Origin: DAOTUL01 sp034437435
GTDB taxonomy: Bacteria; Chloroflexota; Anaerolineae; Aggregatilineales; Phototrophicaceae
NCBI GenBank assembly: GCA_964417785.1
Contig: CAYQJO010000054.1
Coordinates: 1 to 20,739, forward strand
DNA: 20,739 bases
Direction of reading: 5' to 3'
In this document: piece by piece, positions 1-5,974 of the stretch
Position numbering within the stretch: position 1 is the stretch's first letter
How the letters are laid out: the number at the start of each line of letters is the position of its first letter
Notes under the pieces: generated by a model
Database searches by the model: none
Seen by the model: only the letters and a program-made list of their open reading frames with translations
What the model was told of the DNA's origin: nothing
Translations under genes and position numbers: made by a program

Positions 1-81
1 TTCAGACTTTACATACCTTGCAGCCTGTTCGCTTGGCTGCGTAACGTCAGTTAAAATAACAACCACGCAAAGGAAACGCAC

Positions 82-909
82 ATGGGATTCTCAATTGAAA
101 GCACTATGACACTGAACAACGGGATCGAAATGCCGCGCTTTGGTCTCGGTGTGTTCAAGGCCGAAGCCGGCAGCGAGAGCGAAAACGCTGTCAGGTGGGC
201 GCTGGAAGCTGGTTATCGTGCGGTAGATACAGCAGCGTTGTATCGGAATGAAGCCGAGGTCGGCAAAATCGTCAACGCCGGCATCGTTCCGCGTGAAGAC
301 GTGTTTGTCACCAGCAAGGTATGGGTCGATAATCTGAGTTACGAGGGTACCAAAGCCGCCTTCGATGAGAGCATGAGCAAACTCGGCCTGGATTATGTCG
401 ATTTGTATCTGGTGCATTGGCCGGTCAACGACTGGAAAGGTGCCTGGAAAGCGCTGGAAGAAATCTACAAGACCGACCGTGTTCGCGCCATCGGCGTCAG
501 CAACTTTCTCGAACATCATCTCGATGAACTGCTGGACATGGCGGAAGTCCCCCCGGCGGTGAATCAGATCGAGTTTCACCCTTACCTGCAACAGCCCAAC
601 TTGCAGGCATACTGTCGTGATAAGAACATCGCCCTGACCGCCTGGGCACCGATCATGAAGGGGCGAGTCATGGAGGTGCCGACTCTGGTCGAGATTGGTG
701 AGAAGTACGGCAAGTCGGCAGTACAGGTGACACTGCGCTGGATGCTGCAAATCGGCGTCATAACCATCCCCAAATCGGCTCGCAAGGAACGCATCGCAGA
801 CAACGCCAACATTTACGACTTTGAACTGGCCGACGCAGAAATCCAGGCCATCAACGCCCTGGACAAAAACGAGCGCATCGGCCCAAACCCGGATAGCTTC
901 GGCAAATAG
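82..909 (+). CDS. Aldo/keto reductase (AKR family, NADPH-dependent)
   Basis: A cytosolic oxidoreductase of 275 residues, the usual size for the family, expected to reduce aldehydes or ketones with NADPH on a TIM barrel. The whole catalytic tetrad is visible: Asp49 and Tyr54 in GYRAVDTAALYRNE, Lys79 in VTSKVW, and His112 in YLVHWP. Further family signatures are AIGVSNF, NQIEFHPYLQQ and the cofactor-binding IPKSARKERI near the C-terminus. The ATG is preceded by AGGAAA at 71-76 with about 6 nt spacing, which fixes the start. It resembles the 2,5-diketogluconate reductase/methylglyoxal reductase branch, but the substrate cannot be read from sequence. It stands alone, converging on the ABC exporter genes. 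The 81 bases upstream hold no strong promoter that I can defend. Confidence 0.95.
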   Translation: MGFSIESTMTLNNGIEMPRFGLGVFKAEAGSESENAVRWALEAGYRAVDTAALYRNEAEVGKIVNAGIVPREDVFVTSKVWVDNLSYEGTKAAFDESMSKLGLDYVDLYLVHWPVNDWKGAWKALEEIYKTDRVRAIGVSNFLEHHLDELLDMAEVPPAVNQIEFHPYLQQPNLQAYCRDKNIALTAWAPIMKGRVMEVPTLVEIGEKYGKSAVQVTLRWMLQIGVITIPKSARKERIADNANIYDFELADAEIQAINALDKNERIGPNPDSFGK

Positions 910-918
910 GATAGTGAA

Positions 919-942
919 GGGGTGCGACCACGTCCGCACCCC
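919..942. terminator. Hairpin between convergent genes
   Basis: GGGGTGCG (919-926) pairs perfectly with CGCACCCC (935-942) around an 8-nt loop. It sits 9 nt after the aldo/keto reductase stop and 6 nt from the stop of the convergent ABC gene, so it probably ends both transcripts. No T-run follows on either strand, so it is not a textbook intrinsic terminator. Confidence 0.5.
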
Positions 943-948
943 ATATCT

Positions 949-2883
949 CTACGCCGGTATACTCTCGGCGCTGTCCTTGCCCTCAACCGGCTTGACCGCC
1001 TTGAAAGTACCCGTCTCGTACTTCTTCTCCAGTTCGGCGCGGAACTGGTTGGTGTACAGATTATAGTAATGGCCCTTTTTCCGCAGCAGTTCGGTGTGGC
1101 TGCCCATCTCGGCAATGGTCCCATGTTCGATCACGATGATCCGGTCGGCCCGCTTGATGGTCGAAAGCCGGTGAGCGATGACAAAGCTGGTGCGGTCGCG
1201 CATCAGGTTTTCCATTCCTTGCTGGATCAGCGCTTCAGTCAGTGTATCGACCGAACTGGTGGCCTCGTCCATAATCATGATCTCCGGGTCGGAGAGAATG
1301 GCCCGTGCCAGACTTACCAACTGTTTCTGGCCGACCGAGAGCATCACACCGCTCTCACCAACCTCTTCTTCGTAGCCTTTTTCCAACTCCATGATGAAAT
1401 TGTGCGCACCAGCCAGCTTCGCCGCCTCGATCACCTCATCATCACTGGCATCCAGACGTCCATAGCGGATGTTGTCTTTGATGGTGCCGGAGAACAAATG
1501 CGGCGTTTGCAGCACCATACCGATACGGGAGTGGATGGCGTGCATGGGCATGGTCGTGTAGTCCTGGCCGTTGATCGTGATCTGGCCGGCTTTCGGCTCG
1601 TAGAAACGGCAAACCAGATTGACGATGGTACTCTTGCCGTGTCCGGTCGGACCGACCAGCGCGATGGTCTCACCTGGCTTAACGCACAGATTGAAGTTCT
1701 TCAGAACTGGCTTGTTCTCCTCGTAGAAGAAGTCCACATTCTCGAAGACCACCTCACCGCGAATGGTGCCGGGATCGGTCGCGCCTTCACCGTCCACAAT
1801 GTCCGGCTTTGCATCCAGCAGCGAGAAAATGCGCTCCGCTGACGCCACCGACTGCTGCATCTGGGCATACACACGGGCGATATCCTGGATCGGCCACATC
1901 ATGAAGGTGATGTAAGAGATGAACGCCTGCACCCCACCGATGGTCAGACCGCCGATGGTGCCGACGTTGGCACCGCTGTACCACAACACACCGCCGATAG
2001 CACCGGCGCTGACGATCTGCACCACCGGCAGGAACAACGCCGACAGCCAGGACGCCCGGAACGAGACCCGGTACATATCGCGAGTCAGGTCTTTGAACTC
2101 ATCCAGGTTTTTCTCCTCGCGGCGCAGCGCCTTGACCACGCGCACACCGGTGATGTTCTCGTTATATGCGCCGGTTATCTTGGAGTTGAACTTGCGTGCC
2201 TGACGGAACTCCACCAGGATTTTCTTCTTGAACCAGATCGCCACATACAGCAGCAGCGGGATGAACGGCACCACCAGCAGCGTCAACTGCCAGTTGATCG
2301 TCAGCATAAAGACAATCGCCGTACCGACATTCAGCACGGCCCAGGCGATGTCGAGCATACCCCAGGTAATCAGGTCGGAGATGCGCCCCGCGTCTGATGT
2401 GAGCCGTGACATGATCCAGCCGACCGGCGTGCGGTCGAAATACGAGAACGACAAGGTTTGCAGATGGCTGAACATGCGCTTGCGCAGATCATACTGCACC
2501 CGGTGGCCGAGAATATCGGTCAGGTAGATGAATCCGAACACACACAACGCCGACGCGAACTGCAAACCGGCGTACTGCACCAGAATACCGCGCAGCGCAT
2601 CCGGATTACCGCGTATGGTCAGGTTTTGCGGCACCTGGAAGCCGACCACCTGCCGGTATAGCGCCATCAACTCGCCTTCCAGACCGCCGAGGATGCCCTC
2701 ATCGATGATGCGCTTGTTCAGGAAGGTGAAATACGATTCCATGATGGCAACCGCGCCGATACAGATGAGAAAACCCACCACCCAGCGCCAGTGGGGCTTC
2801 AGCAGCCCCACCAGACGAGCGACGGTATCCCCGTTGAATTGCGAGGAAAACTCCTCTTCTTCAAACTTTGCGTCCTCAGACAC
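949..2883 (-). CDS. ABC exporter half-transporter, TM288-like subunit with degenerate signature motif
   Basis: A 644-residue type IV ABC exporter subunit: six-helix membrane domain (about 30-345) followed by a nucleotide-binding domain (about 375-615). Walker A is GPTGHGKST (411-419) with an unusual His at 415. The Q-loop Gln is 459, Walker B ends in Asp539-Glu540 (catalytic Glu present), and the switch His is 571. The signature reads LSVGQ (515-519) rather than LSGGQ. In heterodimeric exporters such as TM287/288, this is the subunit that supplies the catalytic Glu to the active site and a degenerate signature to the inactive site. The start is GTG at 2883, overlapping the upstream partner's stop by 8 nt, with AGGAA at 2891-2895 and 7-nt spacing. 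Translational coupling with the partner is likely. The substrate (drug, lipid or peptide) is unknown. Confidence 0.95.
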   Translation of the reverse strand: MSEDAKFEEEEFSSQFNGDTVARLVGLLKPHWRWVVGFLICIGAVAIMESYFTFLNKRIIDEGILGGLEGELMALYRQVVGFQVPQNLTIRGNPDALRGILVQYAGLQFASALCVFGFIYLTDILGHRVQYDLRKRMFSHLQTLSFSYFDRTPVGWIMSRLTSDAGRISDLITWGMLDIAWAVLNVGTAIVFMLTINWQLTLLVVPFIPLLLYVAIWFKKKILVEFRQARKFNSKITGAYNENITGVRVVKALRREEKNLDEFKDLTRDMYRVSFRASWLSALFLPVVQIVSAGAIGGVLWYSGANVGTIGGLTIGGVQAFISYITFMMWPIQDIARVYAQMQQSVASAERIFSLLDAKPDIVDGEGATDPGTIRGEVVFENVDFFYEENKPVLKNFNLCVKPGETIALVGPTGHGKSTIVNLVCRFYEPKAGQITINGQDYTTMPMHAIHSRIGMVLQTPHLFSGTIKDNIRYGRLDASDDEVIEAAKLAGAHNFIMELEKGYEEEVGESGVMLSVGQKQLVSLARAILSDPEIMIMDEATSSVDTLTEALIQQGMENLMRDRTSFVIAHRLSTIKRADRIIVIEHGTIAEMGSHTELLRKKGHYYNLYTNQFRAELEKKYETGTFKAVKPVEGKDSAESIPA

Positions 2884-4684
2884 TTGTGAGTTCCTTTTCT
2901 AGTTCGGTTTCGATCTGAGACTGCATGAGATACGTCTCGCGATATACACCGTCTTGCTTGAGCAGTTCAGCATGGTTGCCCATCTGCACCACCTGTCCAT
3001 GATCCATCACCAGAATCAGGTCCGCGTGCATCACGGTCGTGATCCGGTGCGCGATGATAAACGAGGTCCGATCCATCATCAGGTGACGCAGCACGCCGCG
3101 TATGTGCGCTTCGGTCTCGGTATCGACCGAGGAGGTCGCATCATCCAGGATCAGCAGACTCGGGTCTTTCAGGATCGTCCGTGCCAGCGCCACCCGCTGC
3201 TTCTGTCCACCGGAGAGAGTCACACCGCGCTCACCGACAAGTGTCTGGTAACCATCCGGGAAAGTCTGGATGACATCATGGACGGCAGCGGCTTCGGCGG
3301 CAGCAAACACCTCATCATCGCTGACCTCGCGCCCGACACCATAGGTGATGTTCTCACGGATCGTGCGCGAGAACAAGAACGGCTCCTGTTCCACGATGCC
3401 GATGTGCTGGCGCAGGAAACTGCGCGGGTAGTCGCGCAGTTCAACATCGTCTAACTTGATGCTGCCGCCGGTGTAATCGTAGAATCGGGTGAGCAGCGCC
3501 ATCATGGAGGTCTTGCCGGAGCCGGTCGCCCCCAGGAGCGCCACCGTCTGGCCCGGTTCGCAGCGGAAACTCACATCCCGCAGGACCGGGTTGCCCCGTT
3601 CGTACTCAAACGTGACATTCTCGAAGACCACCTCACCCTGAATGTCATCCACTGGCGCAGGTTGATCCTCACCCAGCGCTTCACGATCTTCTTTGATAAC
3701 CGCCATCACACGATCATAAGACACCAACCCGGTCGAAGTCTGTGCGATCAGGCGGCCCAGGTCGCGCATGGGGAAGATAATCAGAATTACCATGCCGATA
3801 TAGGCCAGATAACTGCCGATGCTGATCGTGCCGTCGAGAACCATCAACGCACCGGCAAAGTAACCGAACAACATCTGGAAGCCAGTCAGGATGTCGGTGG
3901 TGGGCCAGAAGTAAGCGTGCATCATGGAGAGTTGACGGCCACGATTGAACTGGCCGTGGTTCTCGTCCTCGAACTTGTCGATCTCGTATTCCTGGCGACC
4001 GAATGCCTTGACCACCCGTACCCCGGAGAGATTCTCTTGCAAACGGGTGGAGAGACGAGCTTCCTGGTTCTGGAAAGCTTCGTACTTGTCCGAAATCCGC
4101 TTGAAGAAGAACAGCGATACCACCACCAGCAGCGGAATCACCAGCACGGATAACCCCGCCAGCAGCGGGTTGATAGTGATGATGGCGATCAGATTGACGA
4201 TGAACATGGTCAGGATACGCCCAATACCCACACCCTGCTCAATGTAGAAGCGGCGTACCGCGTCCACATCCGACGTACACCGTTGCAGCAGTTCGCCGGT
4301 CTGGGTGCGGTCGTGATAGCTGAAGTCCAGACGCTGCACATGATCGTAGAGATAATCACGCAGTCGCGTGGAAACACCTTCCGCTGTGCGAGCCGCCCAG
4401 CGTCCACTCACGTAGGAAAATGTACCCTGAATCGTCGCCAGCAGCACGAACCCCAGCGCAAACAAGGGGATCATATCGCGCAGGGTATCATCGACCAGGA
4501 CCTCGTCCACAAAGTAGCTGATCAGCAGCAGGCCAGCGGTCCGCGCACTGGCCGACACCGCCAGACTGGCAATTGCCCCAACATAGACCATGCGATAGCC
4601 GGAGGCCATGCGGATCAATCCGAGCAAACGATTCTTCTCGATAGCCTGCTTCAGGTCATACTGCGGCACAGCATATACGGCCAC
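2876..4684 (-). CDS. ABC exporter half-transporter, TM287-like subunit with Asp in place of the catalytic Glu
   Basis: A 602-residue partner of the adjacent 644-residue exporter subunit. A six-helix membrane domain (about 30-325) precedes the nucleotide-binding domain (about 350-590). Walker A is GATGSGKT (385-392), the signature is a canonical LSGGQ (490-494), and the switch His is 546. Walker B ends in Asp514-Asp515, so the catalytic Glu is replaced by Asp, as in the inactive site of heterodimeric exporters of the TM287/288, LmrCD and BmrCD type. It is the first gene of a two-gene operon. The start is GTG at 4684 with AAGGAG at 4690-4695 and 5-nt spacing. A promoter lies at 4891-4919, leaving a leader of roughly 200 nt that contains three hairpin repeats. 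Confidence 0.95.
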   Translation of the reverse strand: MAVYAVPQYDLKQAIEKNRLLGLIRMASGYRMVYVGAIASLAVSASARTAGLLLISYFVDEVLVDDTLRDMIPLFALGFVLLATIQGTFSYVSGRWAARTAEGVSTRLRDYLYDHVQRLDFSYHDRTQTGELLQRCTSDVDAVRRFYIEQGVGIGRILTMFIVNLIAIITINPLLAGLSVLVIPLLVVVSLFFFKRISDKYEAFQNQEARLSTRLQENLSGVRVVKAFGRQEYEIDKFEDENHGQFNRGRQLSMMHAYFWPTTDILTGFQMLFGYFAGALMVLDGTISIGSYLAYIGMVILIIFPMRDLGRLIAQTSTGLVSYDRVMAVIKEDREALGEDQPAPVDDIQGEVVFENVTFEYERGNPVLRDVSFRCEPGQTVALLGATGSGKTSMMALLTRFYDYTGGSIKLDDVELRDYPRSFLRQHIGIVEQEPFLFSRTIRENITYGVGREVSDDEVFAAAEAAAVHDVIQTFPDGYQTLVGERGVTLSGGQKQRVALARTILKDPSLLILDDATSSVDTETEAHIRGVLRHLMMDRTSFIIAHRITTVMHADLILVMDHGQVVQMGNHAELLKQDGVYRETYLMQSQIETELEKELTSV

Positions 4685-4705
4685 GACAACTCCTTGTCAT
4701 ACGCT

Positions 4706-4849
4706 GGACGGCCAGAAGGCCGTCCTCCGAACAAGCGACGTATCTGTTCACCTTACCATGAGACTATAGCGCCGCTGACTTCAGGCGGACGCCAAAAATG
4801 GCGTCCCTACGCCCAAACAGGTTTTTTAGGGACACGCTTCTGCGTGTCC
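4706..4849. repeat. Cluster of three dispersed-type hairpin repeats in the ABC operon leader
   Basis: Three perfect inverted repeats lie in 144 bases. The first is GGACGGCC/GGCCGTCC at 4706-4725 (4-nt loop). The second is GGACGCC/GGCGTCC at 4787-4806 (6-nt loop). The third is GGACACGC/GCGTGTCC at 4830-4849 (4-nt loop). The second (read on the minus strand) and the third (read on the plus strand) share the pattern TAGGGAC, variable stem, short loop, stem, GTCCG. A fourth copy of that pattern lies at 17515-17538. The stems covary while keeping pairing, which suggests a repeat family or selected RNA structure. The cluster lies between the inferred start of transcription near 4884 and the GTG at 4684, so it would be in the 5' leader of the exporter mRNA. 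Confidence 0.75.
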
Positions 4850-4890
4850 GCCACCGGATTTCACGGATACGTGAATAGATACCAAGCGAC

Positions 4891-4919
4891 ATCATATCAT
4901 AATCTCTACAGACTGTAAA
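4891..4919 (-). promoter_or_regulatory. Sigma70-type promoter of the ABC exporter operon
   Basis: On the minus strand TTTACA (4919-4914) is followed after exactly 17 nt by TATGAT (4896-4891). Each hexamer differs from consensus at one position. Transcription would start near 4884, about 200 nt before the GTG of the first exporter gene. Confidence 0.65.
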
Positions 4920-4957
4920 GGTTTTCAATGGGTCACAAGAAGCCAGTTAAAAAAGTT

Positions 4958-5155
4958 TCAGCGTTTAAGCGGTATCGGGGTGTCCAGCGGAGTCATGAGC
5001 GCTGGCCTTTCCTGGACAGTTGTTTGACTGGTTCGTCGCCGCCTGGACTCTGCCGGTCGAGCGACGGCCTGTGCCTGCCGGTGGGCTTCTGCCCGCCGCA
5101 GCATCTCCTCACGGTGATACTTCGCCTGCTGTTCCAGATGATAATACAACTGCAT
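4958..5155 (-). CDS. Small uncharacterised protein, charged and helical (65 aa)
   Basis: A 65-residue protein with no domain I can name. The N-terminal half (LEQQAKYHREEMLRRAEAHR) is rich in Gln, Glu, Arg and Ala, so it is probably a single amphipathic helix. The C-terminal half is basic and contains RRRR. No membrane segment or signal peptide is seen. The start is well supported by AGGAGG ahead of the ATG with about 7 nt spacing, one of the best ribosome binding sites in the window. This pattern resembles short 'REE..R.AE..R' proteins common in Actinobacteria and Chloroflexota, but that is from memory only. It ends about 40 nt before the -35 of the exporter promoter and could be partly co-transcribed with that operon. 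A competing 108-codon frame on the opposite strand lacks a ribosome binding site and has no protein-like character. Confidence 0.65.
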   Translation of the reverse strand: MQLYYHLEQQAKYHREEMLRRAEAHRQAQAVARPAESRRRRTSQTTVQERPALMTPLDTPIPLKR

Positions 5156-5210
5156 GGGTTTTCCTCCTGCACATCTGTTCTAAACCGACCTTATCATCAT
5201 AACACCGGAA

Positions 5211-5236
5211 CCCTGACACCTACTGTCAGGGTTTTT
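5211..5236 (+). terminator. Intrinsic terminator-like hairpin with no obvious upstream gene
   Basis: CCCTGACA (5211-5218) pairs with TGTCAGGG (5224-5231) around a 5-nt loop and is followed directly by TTTTT (5232-5236) on the plus strand. It would end rightward transcription, yet no plus-strand gene lies upstream for several kilobases. It falls between the divergent small protein gene and the WYL regulator remnant. Confidence 0.5.
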
Positions 5237-5270
5237 GCGTTACACTGGATGTGATTAAAGGAGGAATGCC

Positions 5271-5460
5271 ATGCGGGCCGACCGGTTGCTTTCCATCGAA
5301 TGCTGACGGTTGGACCCGATTCGACTGCACATTCGACAACTTCGATGATGCGCTGCGGGCCGTAATGAGTCTGGGCGCACAGGTCCAGGTGATCGCACCG
5401 GAGGATTTGCGGCATGCGGTGATGCACAATGCTGAGACGATGGCAGGATTGTATTCCTAA
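5271..5460 (+). pseudogene. WYL-domain transcriptional regulator, internally deleted remnant
   Basis: Two ends of one gene survive. At 5271 an ATG preceded by AAAGGAGG (5258-5265) starts MRADRLLSIE, which looks like the usual first residues of YafY/DeoR-like helix-turn-helix WYL regulators, then hits TGA at 5304-5306. In the next frame, from about 5302 to the stop at 5458-5460, comes a typical WYL C-terminal tail: ADGWTRFDCTF, then DDALRAVMSLGAQVQVIAPE and DLRHAVMHNAETMAGLYS. A full-length member has about 300 or more residues, so the DNA-binding wing, the WYL core and most of the middle are gone. The junction lies near 5300-5305. The strong ribosome binding site implies a formerly expressed gene. 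The stop falls only a few bases from the 3' end of rnpB on the other strand. It could instead be read as a 69-codon gene from ATT/ATG at 5251, but the WYL likeness at both ends argues for a remnant. Confidence 0.7.
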
Positions 5461-5462
5461 AA

Positions 5463-5831
5463 GGACCAGGCCGACCTGTAAGCCGCATTCTGTACCCGCT
5501 GATGCGGGTGGTGGTCATCTATCTAGCACGCCAGTTACCCGGCGCGTCCAGCAGTCTACCCGGCGCGGAACGGGTCGCTCCATTGCGCCTGCTTGACCTT
5601 GCTCCCGGTGGGGTTTACCTGGCTGCCGACATCACTGCCAGCACCGGTGGTCTCTTACACCACCCTTTCACCCTCACGCCGACTCACCAGAGGTGAGTTA
5701 CGCAATCTGCTCTCTGTGGCACTTTCCGTCGGATTACTCCGCCTGGCCGTTAGCCAGCACCGTACCCTGTGGAGTGCGGACTTTCCTCAGCCTGGGTAGC
5801 CCCAGACCGCGACCACCCGGTCGACCTGGAT
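5463..5831 (-). ncRNA. rnpB: RNase P RNA, bacterial type A
   Basis: The catalytic RNA of RNase P, which removes 5' leaders from tRNA precursors. On the minus strand the universally conserved 5' segment GAGGAAAGTCCGCACTCC is at 5788-5771 and the conserved 3' segment ACAGAATGCGGCTTACAG is at 5493-5476. Between them are AGAGACCACCG near 5655-5645 and a GGTAAACCCC element near 5618-5609, where loop L15 binds the tRNA CCA end. Helix P1 pairs 5829-5819 with 5476-5466 over 11 bp with a single G-U wobble, which sets the ends to within a few bases. About 369 nt is normal for a bacterial RNA of this type. Protein-length frames overlapping it on both strands are spurious. A matching extended -10 promoter lies just upstream. 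Confidence 0.96.
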
Positions 5832-5838
5832 ATACTTG

Positions 5839-5844
5839 ATTGTA
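5839..5844 (-). promoter_or_regulatory. Extended -10 promoter of rnpB
   Basis: On the minus strand the sequence TGATACAAT contains an extended -10 (TGN followed by TACAAT, 5844-5839). The predicted start 6-8 nt downstream, near 5832, coincides with the 5' end of RNase P RNA as deduced from helix P1. No convincing -35 hexamer is seen, which is usual when the extended -10 is present. Confidence 0.65.
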
Positions 5845-5893
5845 TCACAGGCTGCATCAGAAAAGCGCCATTCTGGCGGCGGGGAATCGTTGG

Positions 5894-5922
5894 TTGCCAG
5901 CCATCTTACAGGCGATTACAAT
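5894..5922 (+). promoter_or_regulatory. Sigma70-type promoter of the transglutaminase gene
   Basis: TTGCCA (5894-5899) is followed after exactly 17 nt by TACAAT (5917-5922). The start would be near 5929, leaving a leader of about 45 nt that opens with a GGGGGA/TCCCCC hairpin (5930-5947). Together with the rnpB promoter it forms a divergent control region of about 50 bp. Confidence 0.65.
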
Positions 5923-5974
5923 GACGGTCGGGGGATAATAGTCCCCCTCTATTGTTTGTCGAGGAGTCTGCTCG

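Noticed and set aside
91..939. Long minus-strand frame (282 codons) opposite the aldo/keto reductase
   Set aside because: It is the antisense shadow of a clear enzyme gene, has no ribosome binding site, and has Cys/His-rich composition without domain likeness.
4928..5254. Plus-strand frame of 108 codons
   Set aside because: It has no ribosome binding site and runs through the terminator-like hairpin. The minus strand carries the better supported 65-residue gene.
5255..5799. Several short frames on both strands across 5255-5799
   Set aside because: They overlap RNase P RNA, whose conserved segments explain the sequence.
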